From Bacteroidota bacterium (lineage in GTDB: Bacteria > Bacteroidota > Bacteroidia > Bacteroidales > P3), in NCBI GenBank assembly GCA_017860275.1, contig JAFNAQ010000009.1, positions 1-64,000 of the forward strand: DNA of 64,000 nucleotides. Reading direction: 5' to 3'. The position numbers were made by a program, and so were the translations under genes. The notes under the pieces are model-generated. The model did not search any database. It was not told where the DNA came from and saw only the letters and a list, made by a program, of their open reading frames with translations. Within the stretch, counting starts at the first letter, position 1. Each line of letters begins with the position of its first letter. This document shows, piece by piece, positions 44,330 to 51,054 of the stretch.

Positions 44330-45055
44330 ATGAAACTGAAAATCAAGGCAAACGCCTATCTTAAAGGCTTAATCATAGTCTCGAAACCTCATCTATGGCT
44401 TGGCTGGGCAGAAAAACACGCTCGTTTCTTCGCAAACACAATCTCCCTATCGAGATGGGTAGATGCTCAAGACAAGGCAGTATTCAACGATTACTACACC
44501 TCTAAGCGCGATAACACCAAGCGTGAGCATCTTTACCAACACATCGTGGACAGTTATGAGCTTAACAAATCGCCGTTTCAATATCTAGAGTTCGGAGTAT
44601 CAGAAGGTCACTCCTTTAGATGGTGGTTATCACACATCGATAACAAGGAGACTACCTTCCACGGCTTCGATACCTTCGAAGGTTTACCAGAGGACTGGGG
44701 CTTTTTCTCAAAGGGAGCCATGTCGAGTTCAATTCCTCAGGTCGAAGACACTAGGGCAACATTCTACAAAGGTCTCTTCCAAGACACCCTTTATCCCTTC
44801 ATCAAGCGCGGCGATTTGAAGACAGAATGCAGGAAAGTCATCCACATGGACGCTGACATCTTCTCTGCGACCATTTTCACGCTAACCACGCTTGCTCCCT
44901 ACATTAACAAGGGCGATATTATCCTCTTCGACGAATTTAACGTCCCAAACCACGAGTACTCAGCTTATAAAATATTCACCGAGAGCTTTTACGTAAAGCT
45001 GCGCACGATAGGATCAGTGAACAATTACTACCAAACGGCGTTCATTGTCGAGTAA
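44330..45055 (+). CDS. TylF/MycF-like class I methyltransferase
   Basis: A 241-residue protein of the macrocin-O-methyltransferase (TylF) type. Features: 'FQYLEFGVSEGHSFRWWL' (SAM loop), 'FHGFDTFEGLPEDWGFFSKG', 'KVIHMDADIFSATIFTLTTL' (metal-binding Asp residues) and 'GDIILFDEFNVPNHE'. Such enzymes methylate sugar hydroxyls with a divalent metal. It is last in the rnr-to-methyltransferase string and followed at once by a terminator. Likely acts with the FkbM enzyme on the same glycan, an inference from position. Confidence 0.88.
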   Translation: MKLKIKANAYLKGLIIVSKPHLWLGWAEKHARFFANTISLSRWVDAQDKAVFNDYYTSKRDNTKREHLYQHIVDSYELNKSPFQYLEFGVSEGHSFRWWLSHIDNKETTFHGFDTFEGLPEDWGFFSKGAMSSSIPQVEDTRATFYKGLFQDTLYPFIKRGDLKTECRKVIHMDADIFSATIFTLTTLAPYINKGDIILFDEFNVPNHEYSAYKIFTESFYVKLRTIGSVNNYYQTAFIVE

Positions 45056-45089
45056 AACAAGCACCGTAATCAAGTAAATAAATAGTAAA

Positions 45090-45119
45090 AATCTCATCTC
45101 TAGTTATAGGGATGAGATT
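45090..45119 (+). terminator. Terminator of the rnr-to-methyltransferase string
   Basis: AATCTCATCTCTA (45090-45102), loop GTTA, TAGGGATGAGATT (45107-45119): 13 pairs with one G-T, then TCTGTTT. It lies 34 bases after the stop at 45055. Confidence 0.75.
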
Positions 45120-45143
45120 TCTGTTTCTGGTAACGAGATTTTT

Positions 45144-45206
45144 GACTACCGAAAACGAGATAATCGACACCCGAAAACGAGATTTTCGGTAGTCGATTAT
45201 CTCGTT
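45144..45206. repeat. Intergenic hairpin mosaic 3 between convergent genes
   Basis: AACGAGATAATCGAC (45154-45168) pairs perfectly with 45192-45206 over 15 bases; inside it CCGAAAA (45171-45177) pairs with TTTTCGG (45183-45189). The competing pair GACTACCGAAAA (45144-45155) with TTTTCGGTAGTC (45183-45194), 12 perfect pairs, excludes the first. The word ACGAGAT occurs three times in direct order (from 45133, 45155 and 45177) and once inverted. A T-run (45208-45214) follows, so the form with the long stem could also terminate plus-strand messages. Confidence 0.85.
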
Positions 45207-45282
45207 ATTTTTTTATGAAGATTTGACAATTAGATTTGGGGACGAGATTACTGGTTTTATTGATAAGATTATCCGGCTTGGT

Positions 45283-46734
45283 TTACTCTTCGTTAGAGCT
45301 CTTAATGAGACGAATAAAGTCTTTTAAGTTGAAGATTTTGAACAAAAGACTTGTAAATAAGATTACGAAGACGGCAATAATAACATTGATAATCCAGTTA
45401 AGGGCTCCGTTTTTCAGAAGATAAGTATTTGTTGATATGATTACCAAGAACAGTAATAAGTTTGAAATGTACGATTTCTTGATTGGTATGCCGAATATCT
45501 TGATTGCTATGGCTGCTTGCAAGGCTGCCGTCACTGTTTGTGCGATTAGCGAGGAGTAGGCAGCTCCTAATGCCTCATAGCGAGGAATTAAAATAAGGTT
45601 GATTCCGACGTTAAGAACCATTCCTAACGAGGCCACAAGGTTTAGTTTCTTTAGTGAACCGTTCGCCGTTAAGAGGGTACCAAAGATGTAGGTCATGGAA
45701 ATAGGCACGAAGCAGAAGGCAAGAACCTTGTAGACCTCACCACTAGCCTCGATATGCTTATTATAGAGCGCGCTCATGAGGTCATCGCCGTAGAATAAGC
45801 TGATTAGTGCGAATGTTACCGAGGTTACAAGGAGTAGATGAAAAGATATTTTGATTATCGGGGTGACGTCCTTGTGCTGCTTAATCATACGAGCAAAGAG
45901 TGGTAATAAGATAACTGCGAACAGGTATGCGATCATATTGGCAGCGTCAACAAGTCTAAAGGCGCTGGCATAAACTGAAGCGTTCTCTGCGCCCTTATCA
46001 CCGAGCATTCTTTCTATCATTACCGAGTCTGCTCTGTTGTAAAACGCCATAAGAAGAACAAGTAAAGCGTATGGGTAGCAGTCTTTAATGACCTTGAGGA
46101 CGAAGGCCTTGTTCCATCTTAATCTGATAAACCCAGTGTGTTTAAGACATATCAAGAGAGCGATTATGGCAGTAATAAGATAGGCGATGACTTGAGCATA
46201 GACGAAGAACTCGATACGAAACTGAGTTTTTAAGATGCCCGACCATAGAAGAAGAGAGCAAAAGACCACCATAAGGAAGCGATCCATGACAGAGAGCACG
46301 CTATCGGTCTTGAACATCAGAAGACCAGAGATATTGGAGCGAAGATAAAGGGTTAGAGATGAGAGGAACTGAGCAAAGCAAAGCCATCCTAAGAGTTTGA
46401 GTTCAAATGCGGAGTATCCGGCAATGAGGGCAAAGGTGAATACTACCACGGTAAACAGCACTGCCAATGAGAACTTTATGGGCACAATTCTTGAAAAATA
46501 CTTCCCGATAAGCTGAGGATGCTGCGCAATTATGCGGTTATTGTAATTGGTGATGCCGAAATCGAGGATTATATTAAAGAGAAACGTAAGGTTAAGAAGA
46601 GCAAAATAGATACCGTAATCTTGTGCCGGCAGCGCGTTTTGCACACCCCTGTCCACGCCGAGTATCCAAAAACTCTTGATAAAGACATTAAGAGAAAGTA
46701 GGAATATCAAGTTTGTGACGAACCGTCTCTTCAT
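45283..46734 (-). CDS. Wzx-type oligosaccharide flippase
   Basis: A 483-residue membrane protein with about 12-14 transmembrane helices, of the polysaccharide transporter (MATE-like, Wzx) group that flips lipid-linked sugar repeats. Landmarks: 'RFVTNLIFLLSLNVFIKSFW', 'QDYGIYFALLNLTFLFNIIL', 'DFGITNYNNRIIAQHPQ', the Arg- and Asp-bearing 'YNRADSVMIERMLGD', and 'VNLILIPRYEALGAAYSSLI' near the end. No dedicated Wzy polymerase is present in the window. It is transcribed away from the GT4 gene from a shared promoter region. Confidence 0.9.
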   Translation of the reverse strand: MKRRFVTNLIFLLSLNVFIKSFWILGVDRGVQNALPAQDYGIYFALLNLTFLFNIILDFGITNYNNRIIAQHPQLIGKYFSRIVPIKFSLAVLFTVVVFTFALIAGYSAFELKLLGWLCFAQFLSSLTLYLRSNISGLLMFKTDSVLSVMDRFLMVVFCSLLLWSGILKTQFRIEFFVYAQVIAYLITAIIALLICLKHTGFIRLRWNKAFVLKVIKDCYPYALLVLLMAFYNRADSVMIERMLGDKGAENASVYASAFRLVDAANMIAYLFAVILLPLFARMIKQHKDVTPIIKISFHLLLVTSVTFALISLFYGDDLMSALYNKHIEASGEVYKVLAFCFVPISMTYIFGTLLTANGSLKKLNLVASLGMVLNVGINLILIPRYEALGAAYSSLIAQTVTAALQAAIAIKIFGIPIKKSYISNLLLFLVIISTNTYLLKNGALNWIINVIIAVFVILFTSLLFKIFNLKDFIRLIKSSNEE

Positions 46735-46771
46735 AAGAGTTATTTTTCTGATTATTATACCTTATTTACTG

Positions 46772-46779
46772 CAAAAATA
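46772..46779 (-). promoter_or_regulatory. Promoter -7 box of the flippase gene
   Basis: TATTTTTG on the minus strand, 37 bases before the ATG at 46734. Confidence 0.6.
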
Positions 46780-46812
46780 GACATATTTACCTTAAGATTA
46801 AACTTTATTTCG

Positions 46813-46820
46813 TACTTTTG
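46813..46820 (+). promoter_or_regulatory. Promoter -7 box of GT4-murF-anmK
   Basis: TACTTTTG, 32 bases before the ATG at 46853; divergent with the flippase promoter. Confidence 0.6.
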
Positions 46821-46852
46821 CTACAATTAAGAACTAATAAATAATATCGGCG

Positions 46853-47986
46853 ATGAGAATAGCAGTCAACACGAGGTTATTATTACATAACAAACTTGAG
46901 GGCATTGGGTACTTTACCCTCAAAACCATGGAGAGAGTTGTCAAGAACAACCCTGAGCATGAGTTTATCTTCTTCTACGACAAGAAGCCCTACCACGAAT
47001 TCCTCTTCGCTGAGAACGTTCAAGCCGTTACCATCCCCTTCCCAACTCGTCATCCTGTCTTGTGGTATGTTTATTTCAACCTGATTCTGCCATTATACCT
47101 AAAGAAATATAAGGTCGACGTATTCTTTTCACCTGATGGCTATATCCCGTTAAACTCACCAGTGCCCACGCTAAACACGTTTCACGACATCAATTACGAG
47201 CATAACCCAGACTATATAAAAGATTGGGGACACAGGAAATACCTTCTTCACTACTTCCCCATCTTTGCAAAGAAGTCTTCTCATCTGGTCACCGTCTCTG
47301 AGTACTCGAAGACCGACCTCATGGACTTCTACGACATCCCTGATTCTAAGATTGACGTGGTTCATAATGCCGCCAATGAGCTCTATTACGTGCTCTCTGA
47401 GCAGGAGAGTGAGATTGCCAAGCAGCAATTAACTCATGGCAAGGACTATTTCTACTATGTTGGAGCCGTGCACAAGAGAAAAAACCTAGTCAATCTCTTC
47501 AAGGCCTTCGACTTATTTAAAGATAAAACCGCCTCCGAGGTCAAGCTAGTGATTGTGGGGACAAGGAAAAACTGGCGTGGTGAGCTCGAAACGGTGTTCA
47601 ATTCCCTCAAGCACAAGCGCGATATTATCTTCACTGGACGCCTTGAAGCCAAAAACATAAACAAAATAGCAAATGGAGCGCTTGCGTTAACCTTTGTATC
47701 ACAGTTCGAAGGCTTCGGCATCCCAATCGTGGAAGCCTTCGCCGCTGGCTGCCCTGTCATTACCAGCAACACTACCTCGATGCCTGAGGTTGGAGGCGAT
47801 GCCGCCATATACTGCGATCCCTTCTTGCCGCAGAGTATATCAGATGCTATGGAGATGATATTCTCATCACCAAGCCTTAGAGATGAGCTTAGAGAGAAGG
47901 GTTTTGAGCAAAACAAGAAGTTTAATTGGGATAAATCAGCACAATTATTATGGAATTCAATACAGAAAACTTACAATCACAGGTAG
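46853..47986 (+). CDS. Glycosyltransferase family 4
   Basis: A 377-residue GT-B fold retaining glycosyltransferase. The start 'MRIAVNTRLLLHNKLEGIGY' carries the donor-loop glycine, 'VDVFFSPDGYIPL' follows, and the C-terminal half has 'FYYVGAVHKRKNLVNLFKAF', 'IIFTGRLEAKNI' and the E-x7-E motif in 'QFEGFGIPIVEAFAAGCPVI'. It should add a hexose to an envelope glycan, consistent with the flippase opposite it. Its end overlaps the murF start by 37 bases, so the two are translated together, linking a glycan enzyme with wall synthesis. Confidence 0.93.
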   Translation: MRIAVNTRLLLHNKLEGIGYFTLKTMERVVKNNPEHEFIFFYDKKPYHEFLFAENVQAVTIPFPTRHPVLWYVYFNLILPLYLKKYKVDVFFSPDGYIPLNSPVPTLNTFHDINYEHNPDYIKDWGHRKYLLHYFPIFAKKSSHLVTVSEYSKTDLMDFYDIPDSKIDVVHNAANELYYVLSEQESEIAKQQLTHGKDYFYYVGAVHKRKNLVNLFKAFDLFKDKTASEVKLVIVGTRKNWRGELETVFNSLKHKRDIIFTGRLEAKNINKIANGALALTFVSQFEGFGIPIVEAFAAGCPVITSNTTSMPEVGGDAAIYCDPFLPQSISDAMEMIFSSPSLRDELREKGFEQNKKFNWDKSAQLLWNSIQKTYNHR

Positions 47987-49245
47987 ATTTCCTCTTTACC
48001 GCACTTGGTGAGCAGCCTAGCGTTACTACAGATAGCCGCAGCGTGCGCCAGGGTGACATCTTCTTTGCCTTAAGAGGAGAAAATTTCAATGGAAACATCT
48101 ACGCAATGGATGCTCTTAATCAAGGCGCTGCATACGCAGTAGTTGATGATAAGAACTACGCACTTGATGAAAGGTGTCTCTTGGTGAAGGATTCACTCCT
48201 TGTTCTTCAGAAGCTGGCTAACCGTCATCGCAGGAGCTTCCCTGATCTTAAGGTCTTGGCAATCACAGGAACAAATGGTAAGACCACGACGAAGGAGTTA
48301 TGCCACGCCGTTCTCTCGAAAAAGTACAACGTTATTGCCACCACGGGTAACCTTAATAACCATATCGGAGTGCCGTTAACTCTTCTTCGTATTACGAAGA
48401 TGACAGAAATAGCCATAGTGGAGATGGGAGCAAACCATATTGGTGAGATTGCTGCGCTCTGTAAAATCGCGGAGCCGACTCATGGTTTGATTACCAATAT
48501 TGGTAAAGCACATCTTGAGGGCTTTGGAACTCTTGAAGGCGTCTACAGAGCAAAGACCGAGCTCTTTTCATATCTTAATAAGAACATGAAGACCTGCATA
48601 ATAAACCTCAATGATGACATGCTCAAGAACTATAATAAGACTATCGGCTACCAGAGAGTTGAATACTACACGCCGCCATCTGCTCACCATGACCACGCAC
48701 AAGTTGATATATATGGAATCACCGTGAAATCACGACTCATAGGCTCATATAACGAGCAAAATATCATGGCCGCCATGACTGTGGGTAAGATCTTCAAGGT
48801 TAATAAAGAGACTGCCGCACATGCTATTGAGAACTATGAGCCTAGCAATCACCGTTCCCAAATCAAAAAAACAGATAACAATACCCTCATACTTGATTGT
48901 TACAACGCCAACCCTTCGTCAGTAGAGGTCGCTCTTAAGGACTTCATCGCTGGTAACGGGATTAACAAAGTCGTTTGCCTTGGCGCCATGCGTGAACTTG
49001 GCAAAAAGAGCTCTAAGGAGCACAAGAAGGTGATTGAGCTTCTCAAGACTGGCTCCTTCTATAAGATTATCCTCGTTGGAGAAGAGTTCAAGGAGTTTGA
49101 CGACAAGACCATTAAGAACCTTTTATGGTTTGCAGACTCTCAGGGAGCAAAAGAATACATCCTCGAGAACCCGTTACGACACTCCACTGTCTTGATTAAG
49201 GGCTCTCGTAGCACGAAGATGGAGATTCTTGAAGATGCTTTATAA
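47950..49245 (+). CDS. murF: UDP-MurNAc-tripeptide-D-Ala-D-Ala ligase
   Basis: MurF adds D-Ala-D-Ala to the UDP-MurNAc-tripeptide, the last cytosolic step in precursor synthesis. 431 residues, normal. Features: N-terminal 'VTTDSRSVRQGDIFFALRG', ATP loop 'VLAITGTNGKTTTKELCHAV', 'TTGNLNNHIGVPLTLLRI', 'AIVEMGANHIGEIAALC', 'LITNIGKAHLEGFGT', and 'LILDCYNANPSSVEVALKDF'. It overlaps the GT4 gene (37 bases) and anmK (17 bases). It acts after MurE; the MurD step is probably done by the fused protein at 34218. Confidence 0.97.
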   Translation: MEFNTENLQSQVDFLFTALGEQPSVTTDSRSVRQGDIFFALRGENFNGNIYAMDALNQGAAYAVVDDKNYALDERCLLVKDSLLVLQKLANRHRRSFPDLKVLAITGTNGKTTTKELCHAVLSKKYNVIATTGNLNNHIGVPLTLLRITKMTEIAIVEMGANHIGEIAALCKIAEPTHGLITNIGKAHLEGFGTLEGVYRAKTELFSYLNKNMKTCIINLNDDMLKNYNKTIGYQRVEYYTPPSAHHDHAQVDIYGITVKSRLIGSYNEQNIMAAMTVGKIFKVNKETAAHAIENYEPSNHRSQIKKTDNNTLILDCYNANPSSVEVALKDFIAGNGINKVVCLGAMRELGKKSSKEHKKVIELLKTGSFYKIILVGEEFKEFDDKTIKNLLWFADSQGAKEYILENPLRHSTVLIKGSRSTKMEILEDAL

Positions 49246-50281
49246 GGTCATTGGCTTGATGAGCGGGACCTCCTTAGACGGTCTCGACATCGCATACTGC
49301 CATTACCAAATCCAAAACAACAAGTGGTCGTACACAATAATCAAGGCAGAGACCCTGCCCTACTCAGAATCATGGGTCGAAAAGCTCGTTAGCGCAGAGA
49401 GTTCATCTTCTTACGAGCTGGCAAGAGCAGATAAAGAGTTCGGGGAGTTCTTGGCAGCAAGTGTCATTGACTTCATCGCTAGGCACAGTCTTGAGGTCGA
49501 CATAATCTGTTCACACGGTCAAACCATCTTCCACAGGCCAGAAATAAACCTCACTACTCAGATTGGCGACATCAACGTCTTGGCCGCCAAGACTGGTATC
49601 CTCACCATTGGCGACTTCAGACGGCTAGACCTCGCCTTGGGAGGACAAGGTGCGCCGCTGGTACCAATTGGCGACAGACACCTATTTGGTCACTACGCCC
49701 AGTGCCTTAATCTCGGAGGCTTCTCGAACATATCATTTGAACGTGATAACGAGAGAATCGCCTACGATGTCTGCCCAGTCAATATCGTTCTCAACGCCCT
49801 TGCGCGCAGAGAAGGCATGCCCTATGACAAGGATGGAGAGATGGCGCGCAGTGGTGAGATTAACAAAGATTTATTATCTCGTCTCAACGACCTAGACTTC
49901 TACAAAATAAAACAGAAGAAGAGCTTAGGAAAGGAGTGGGTCTTGGAAAACGTGATGCCTTTACTTGATGAATATGATTTAAAGACCTCGTCACTGCTAG
50001 CCACCTTCTCAGAACACATAGCCGATCAGCTTGCTAAGAACATCAGTGGCGAAGTCCTCGTAACCGGAGGAGGAGCTTACAACAAGTTCCTAATCTCACG
50101 ACTGCGCGCAAAGACCTCATCACAAGTTCATATTCCTGAGAAAACCATCATCGATTACAAGGAGGCCATGATTTTTGGCTTCTTGGGTGTGCTCCGTCTT
50201 CGCAACGAGGTCAACGCTCTTGCCTCCGTCACAGGTGCATCACGAGATAGCTGCACAGGTTTAATTGCTCTTGGGCAATAA
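49229..50281 (+). CDS. anmK: 1,6-anhydro-N-acetylmuramic acid kinase
   Basis: AnmK opens and phosphorylates anhydroMurNAc from wall turnover to give MurNAc-6-phosphate for recycling. The 350-residue protein starts 'YKVIGLMSGTSLDGLDIAYC' (phosphate loop), then 'IICSHGQTIFHRP', 'QIGDINVLAAKTGI', 'DFRRLDLALGGQGAPLVPIG' and 'GEVLVTGGGAYNKFLI'. Its start lies within the murF end (17-base overlap), joining wall synthesis and recycling in one operon. No MurNAc-6-P etherase (murQ) is in the window. Confidence 0.95.
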   Translation: MKMLYKVIGLMSGTSLDGLDIAYCHYQIQNNKWSYTIIKAETLPYSESWVEKLVSAESSSSYELARADKEFGEFLAASVIDFIARHSLEVDIICSHGQTIFHRPEINLTTQIGDINVLAAKTGILTIGDFRRLDLALGGQGAPLVPIGDRHLFGHYAQCLNLGGFSNISFERDNERIAYDVCPVNIVLNALARREGMPYDKDGEMARSGEINKDLLSRLNDLDFYKIKQKKSLGKEWVLENVMPLLDEYDLKTSSLLATFSEHIADQLAKNISGEVLVTGGGAYNKFLISRLRAKTSSQVHIPEKTIIDYKEAMIFGFLGVLRLRNEVNALASVTGASRDSCTGLIALGQ

Positions 50282-50283
50282 AA

Positions 50284-50313
50284 AAAGAGAAGCTCAGTTC
50301 GGGACTCCTCTTT
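50284..50313 (+). terminator. Probable terminator after anmK
   Basis: AAAGAGAAG (50284-50292) and CTCCTCTTT (50305-50313) pair with one mismatch around a 12-base loop, directly after the anmK stop. The tail is weak (ATCATAAATTGTTTT). Confidence 0.5.
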
Positions 50314-50371
50314 ATCATAAATTGTTTTCTTGATTAACGCACTTCGTTTATGAAGTTAGCACCTACATTTA

Positions 50372-50806
50372 CTAAGGCGTTGGTGGTGTTGGCGTTGGCT
50401 TTGGAGCGTGAGACTTGATTTCCACTTCATGGAATTCAAATTTCGCGTTCTTAAGCTGAGATTTCAGTTCCGGAGAAGGAAAGAAACGTATGTCGAAGCT
50501 CTCGATTGTGTCCGCCGTAACTTCTTCATAAGTATTTACTGCCTTCGCCTTTATCCTTGGATAAAAGCGTCCGAACTTCGCTAAATCAACTGGGCAGCCG
50601 TCGAGAGCTGACCACACGACTTGCTTCATCACAAGACTGAACATGTTATAGACGTCTCCTTCGTTGTAAGACGAGCTCGCCGCAACCCGTTCAGAAAGTT
50701 TATCAAGTGAGACGGTCTCACCGTAGATTATCTTGGCTAAGTATTTTTCACCTGGTGAGTAGCCCACCATTATCTGTTTCATGGTTTTCATGTATCGTAC
50801 TCCCAT
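50372..50806 (-). CDS. HU-like DNA-binding protein, paralogue 3
   Basis: A 144-residue HU-like protein. I start at ATG 50806: AGGAGG lies five bases upstream, and the GTG at 50812 overlaps that site. The N-terminus 'MVGYSPGEKYLAKIIYG' matches 'VGYNPGQKFLCAIVRS' of paralogue 1, so these two are the closer pair. The HU core follows: 'SLDKLSERVAASSSYNEGDV', 'GCPVDLAKFGRFYPRI' (signature L-x-x-F-G-R-F), 'DTIESFDIRFFPSPELK'. The tail is SHAPKPTPTPPTP, again proline-rich. It is preceded by a 21-base tandem repeat and a hairpin mosaic, as paralogue 2 is preceded by one. Target DNA unknown. Confidence 0.82.
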   Translation of the reverse strand: MGVRYMKTMKQIMVGYSPGEKYLAKIIYGETVSLDKLSERVAASSSYNEGDVYNMFSLVMKQVVWSALDGCPVDLAKFGRFYPRIKAKAVNTYEEVTADTIESFDIRFFPSPELKSQLKNAKFEFHEVEIKSHAPKPTPTPPTP

Positions 50807-50811
50807 AAACA

Positions 50812-50817
50812 CCTCCT
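50812..50817 (-). promoter_or_regulatory. Strong Shine-Dalgarno AGGAGG of HU-like paralogue 3
   Basis: AGGAGG on the minus strand, five bases before ATG 50806. It decides the start over GTG 50812 and is one of only two such sites noticed in the window (the other is at 26981). Confidence 0.75.
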
Positions 50818-50899
50818 TTTTTAAGGTTAATGACTCTGTTTACTTTATTAATAAGAACTGATTTCTTTATTAAACAAACTAGGGATGAGATTGTTCAAC

Positions 50900-50941
50900 T
50901 CTGTTTACTAAATAATCTTATCTGTTTACTAAATAATCTTA
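50900..50941. repeat. Perfect 21-base tandem duplication
   Basis: The unit beginning TCTGTTTACTAAATAATC occurs twice without a gap (50900-50920 and 50921-50941). A shorter related copy, CTCTGTTTACT, is at 50833. It lies between the HU-like gene and the hairpin mosaic, in the 5' region of the HU-like message if transcribed from further upstream. Confidence 0.9.
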
Positions 50942-50943
50942 AA

Positions 50944-51026
50944 CTGAAGACGCCATTTCCAGAGCTAGAAACGCCATTTCCAGAGCTGGAAATGGCGTCT
51001 TCAGACCTTGGAGATGGCGTCTTCAG
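50944..51026. repeat. Intergenic hairpin mosaic 4, upstream of the third HU-like gene
   Basis: CTGAAGACGCCATTTCCAG (50944-50962) is a perfect inverted match to 50986-51004 (19 pairs). Between them a second direct copy, ACGCCATTTCCAG (50971-50983), can pair with 50986-50998. A second inverted copy, GGAGATGGCGTCTTCAG (51010-51026), can pair with the first. The order is therefore direct, direct, inverted, inverted. It may also end the sigma-54 activator message, whose stop is at 51055. Confidence 0.88.
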
Positions 51027-51054
51027 AAACGGGTATCAGATTACGGTGTTTGGT

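Noticed and set aside
45236-45424. Plus-strand open frame of 62 codons antisense to the flippase end.
   Set aside because: No ribosome site or family, and it overlaps a supported gene for most of its length.
47171-47428. Several minus-strand open frames across the GT4 and murF genes.
   Set aside because: They are shadows of GC-richer coding DNA in which stop codons are rare on the opposite strand.
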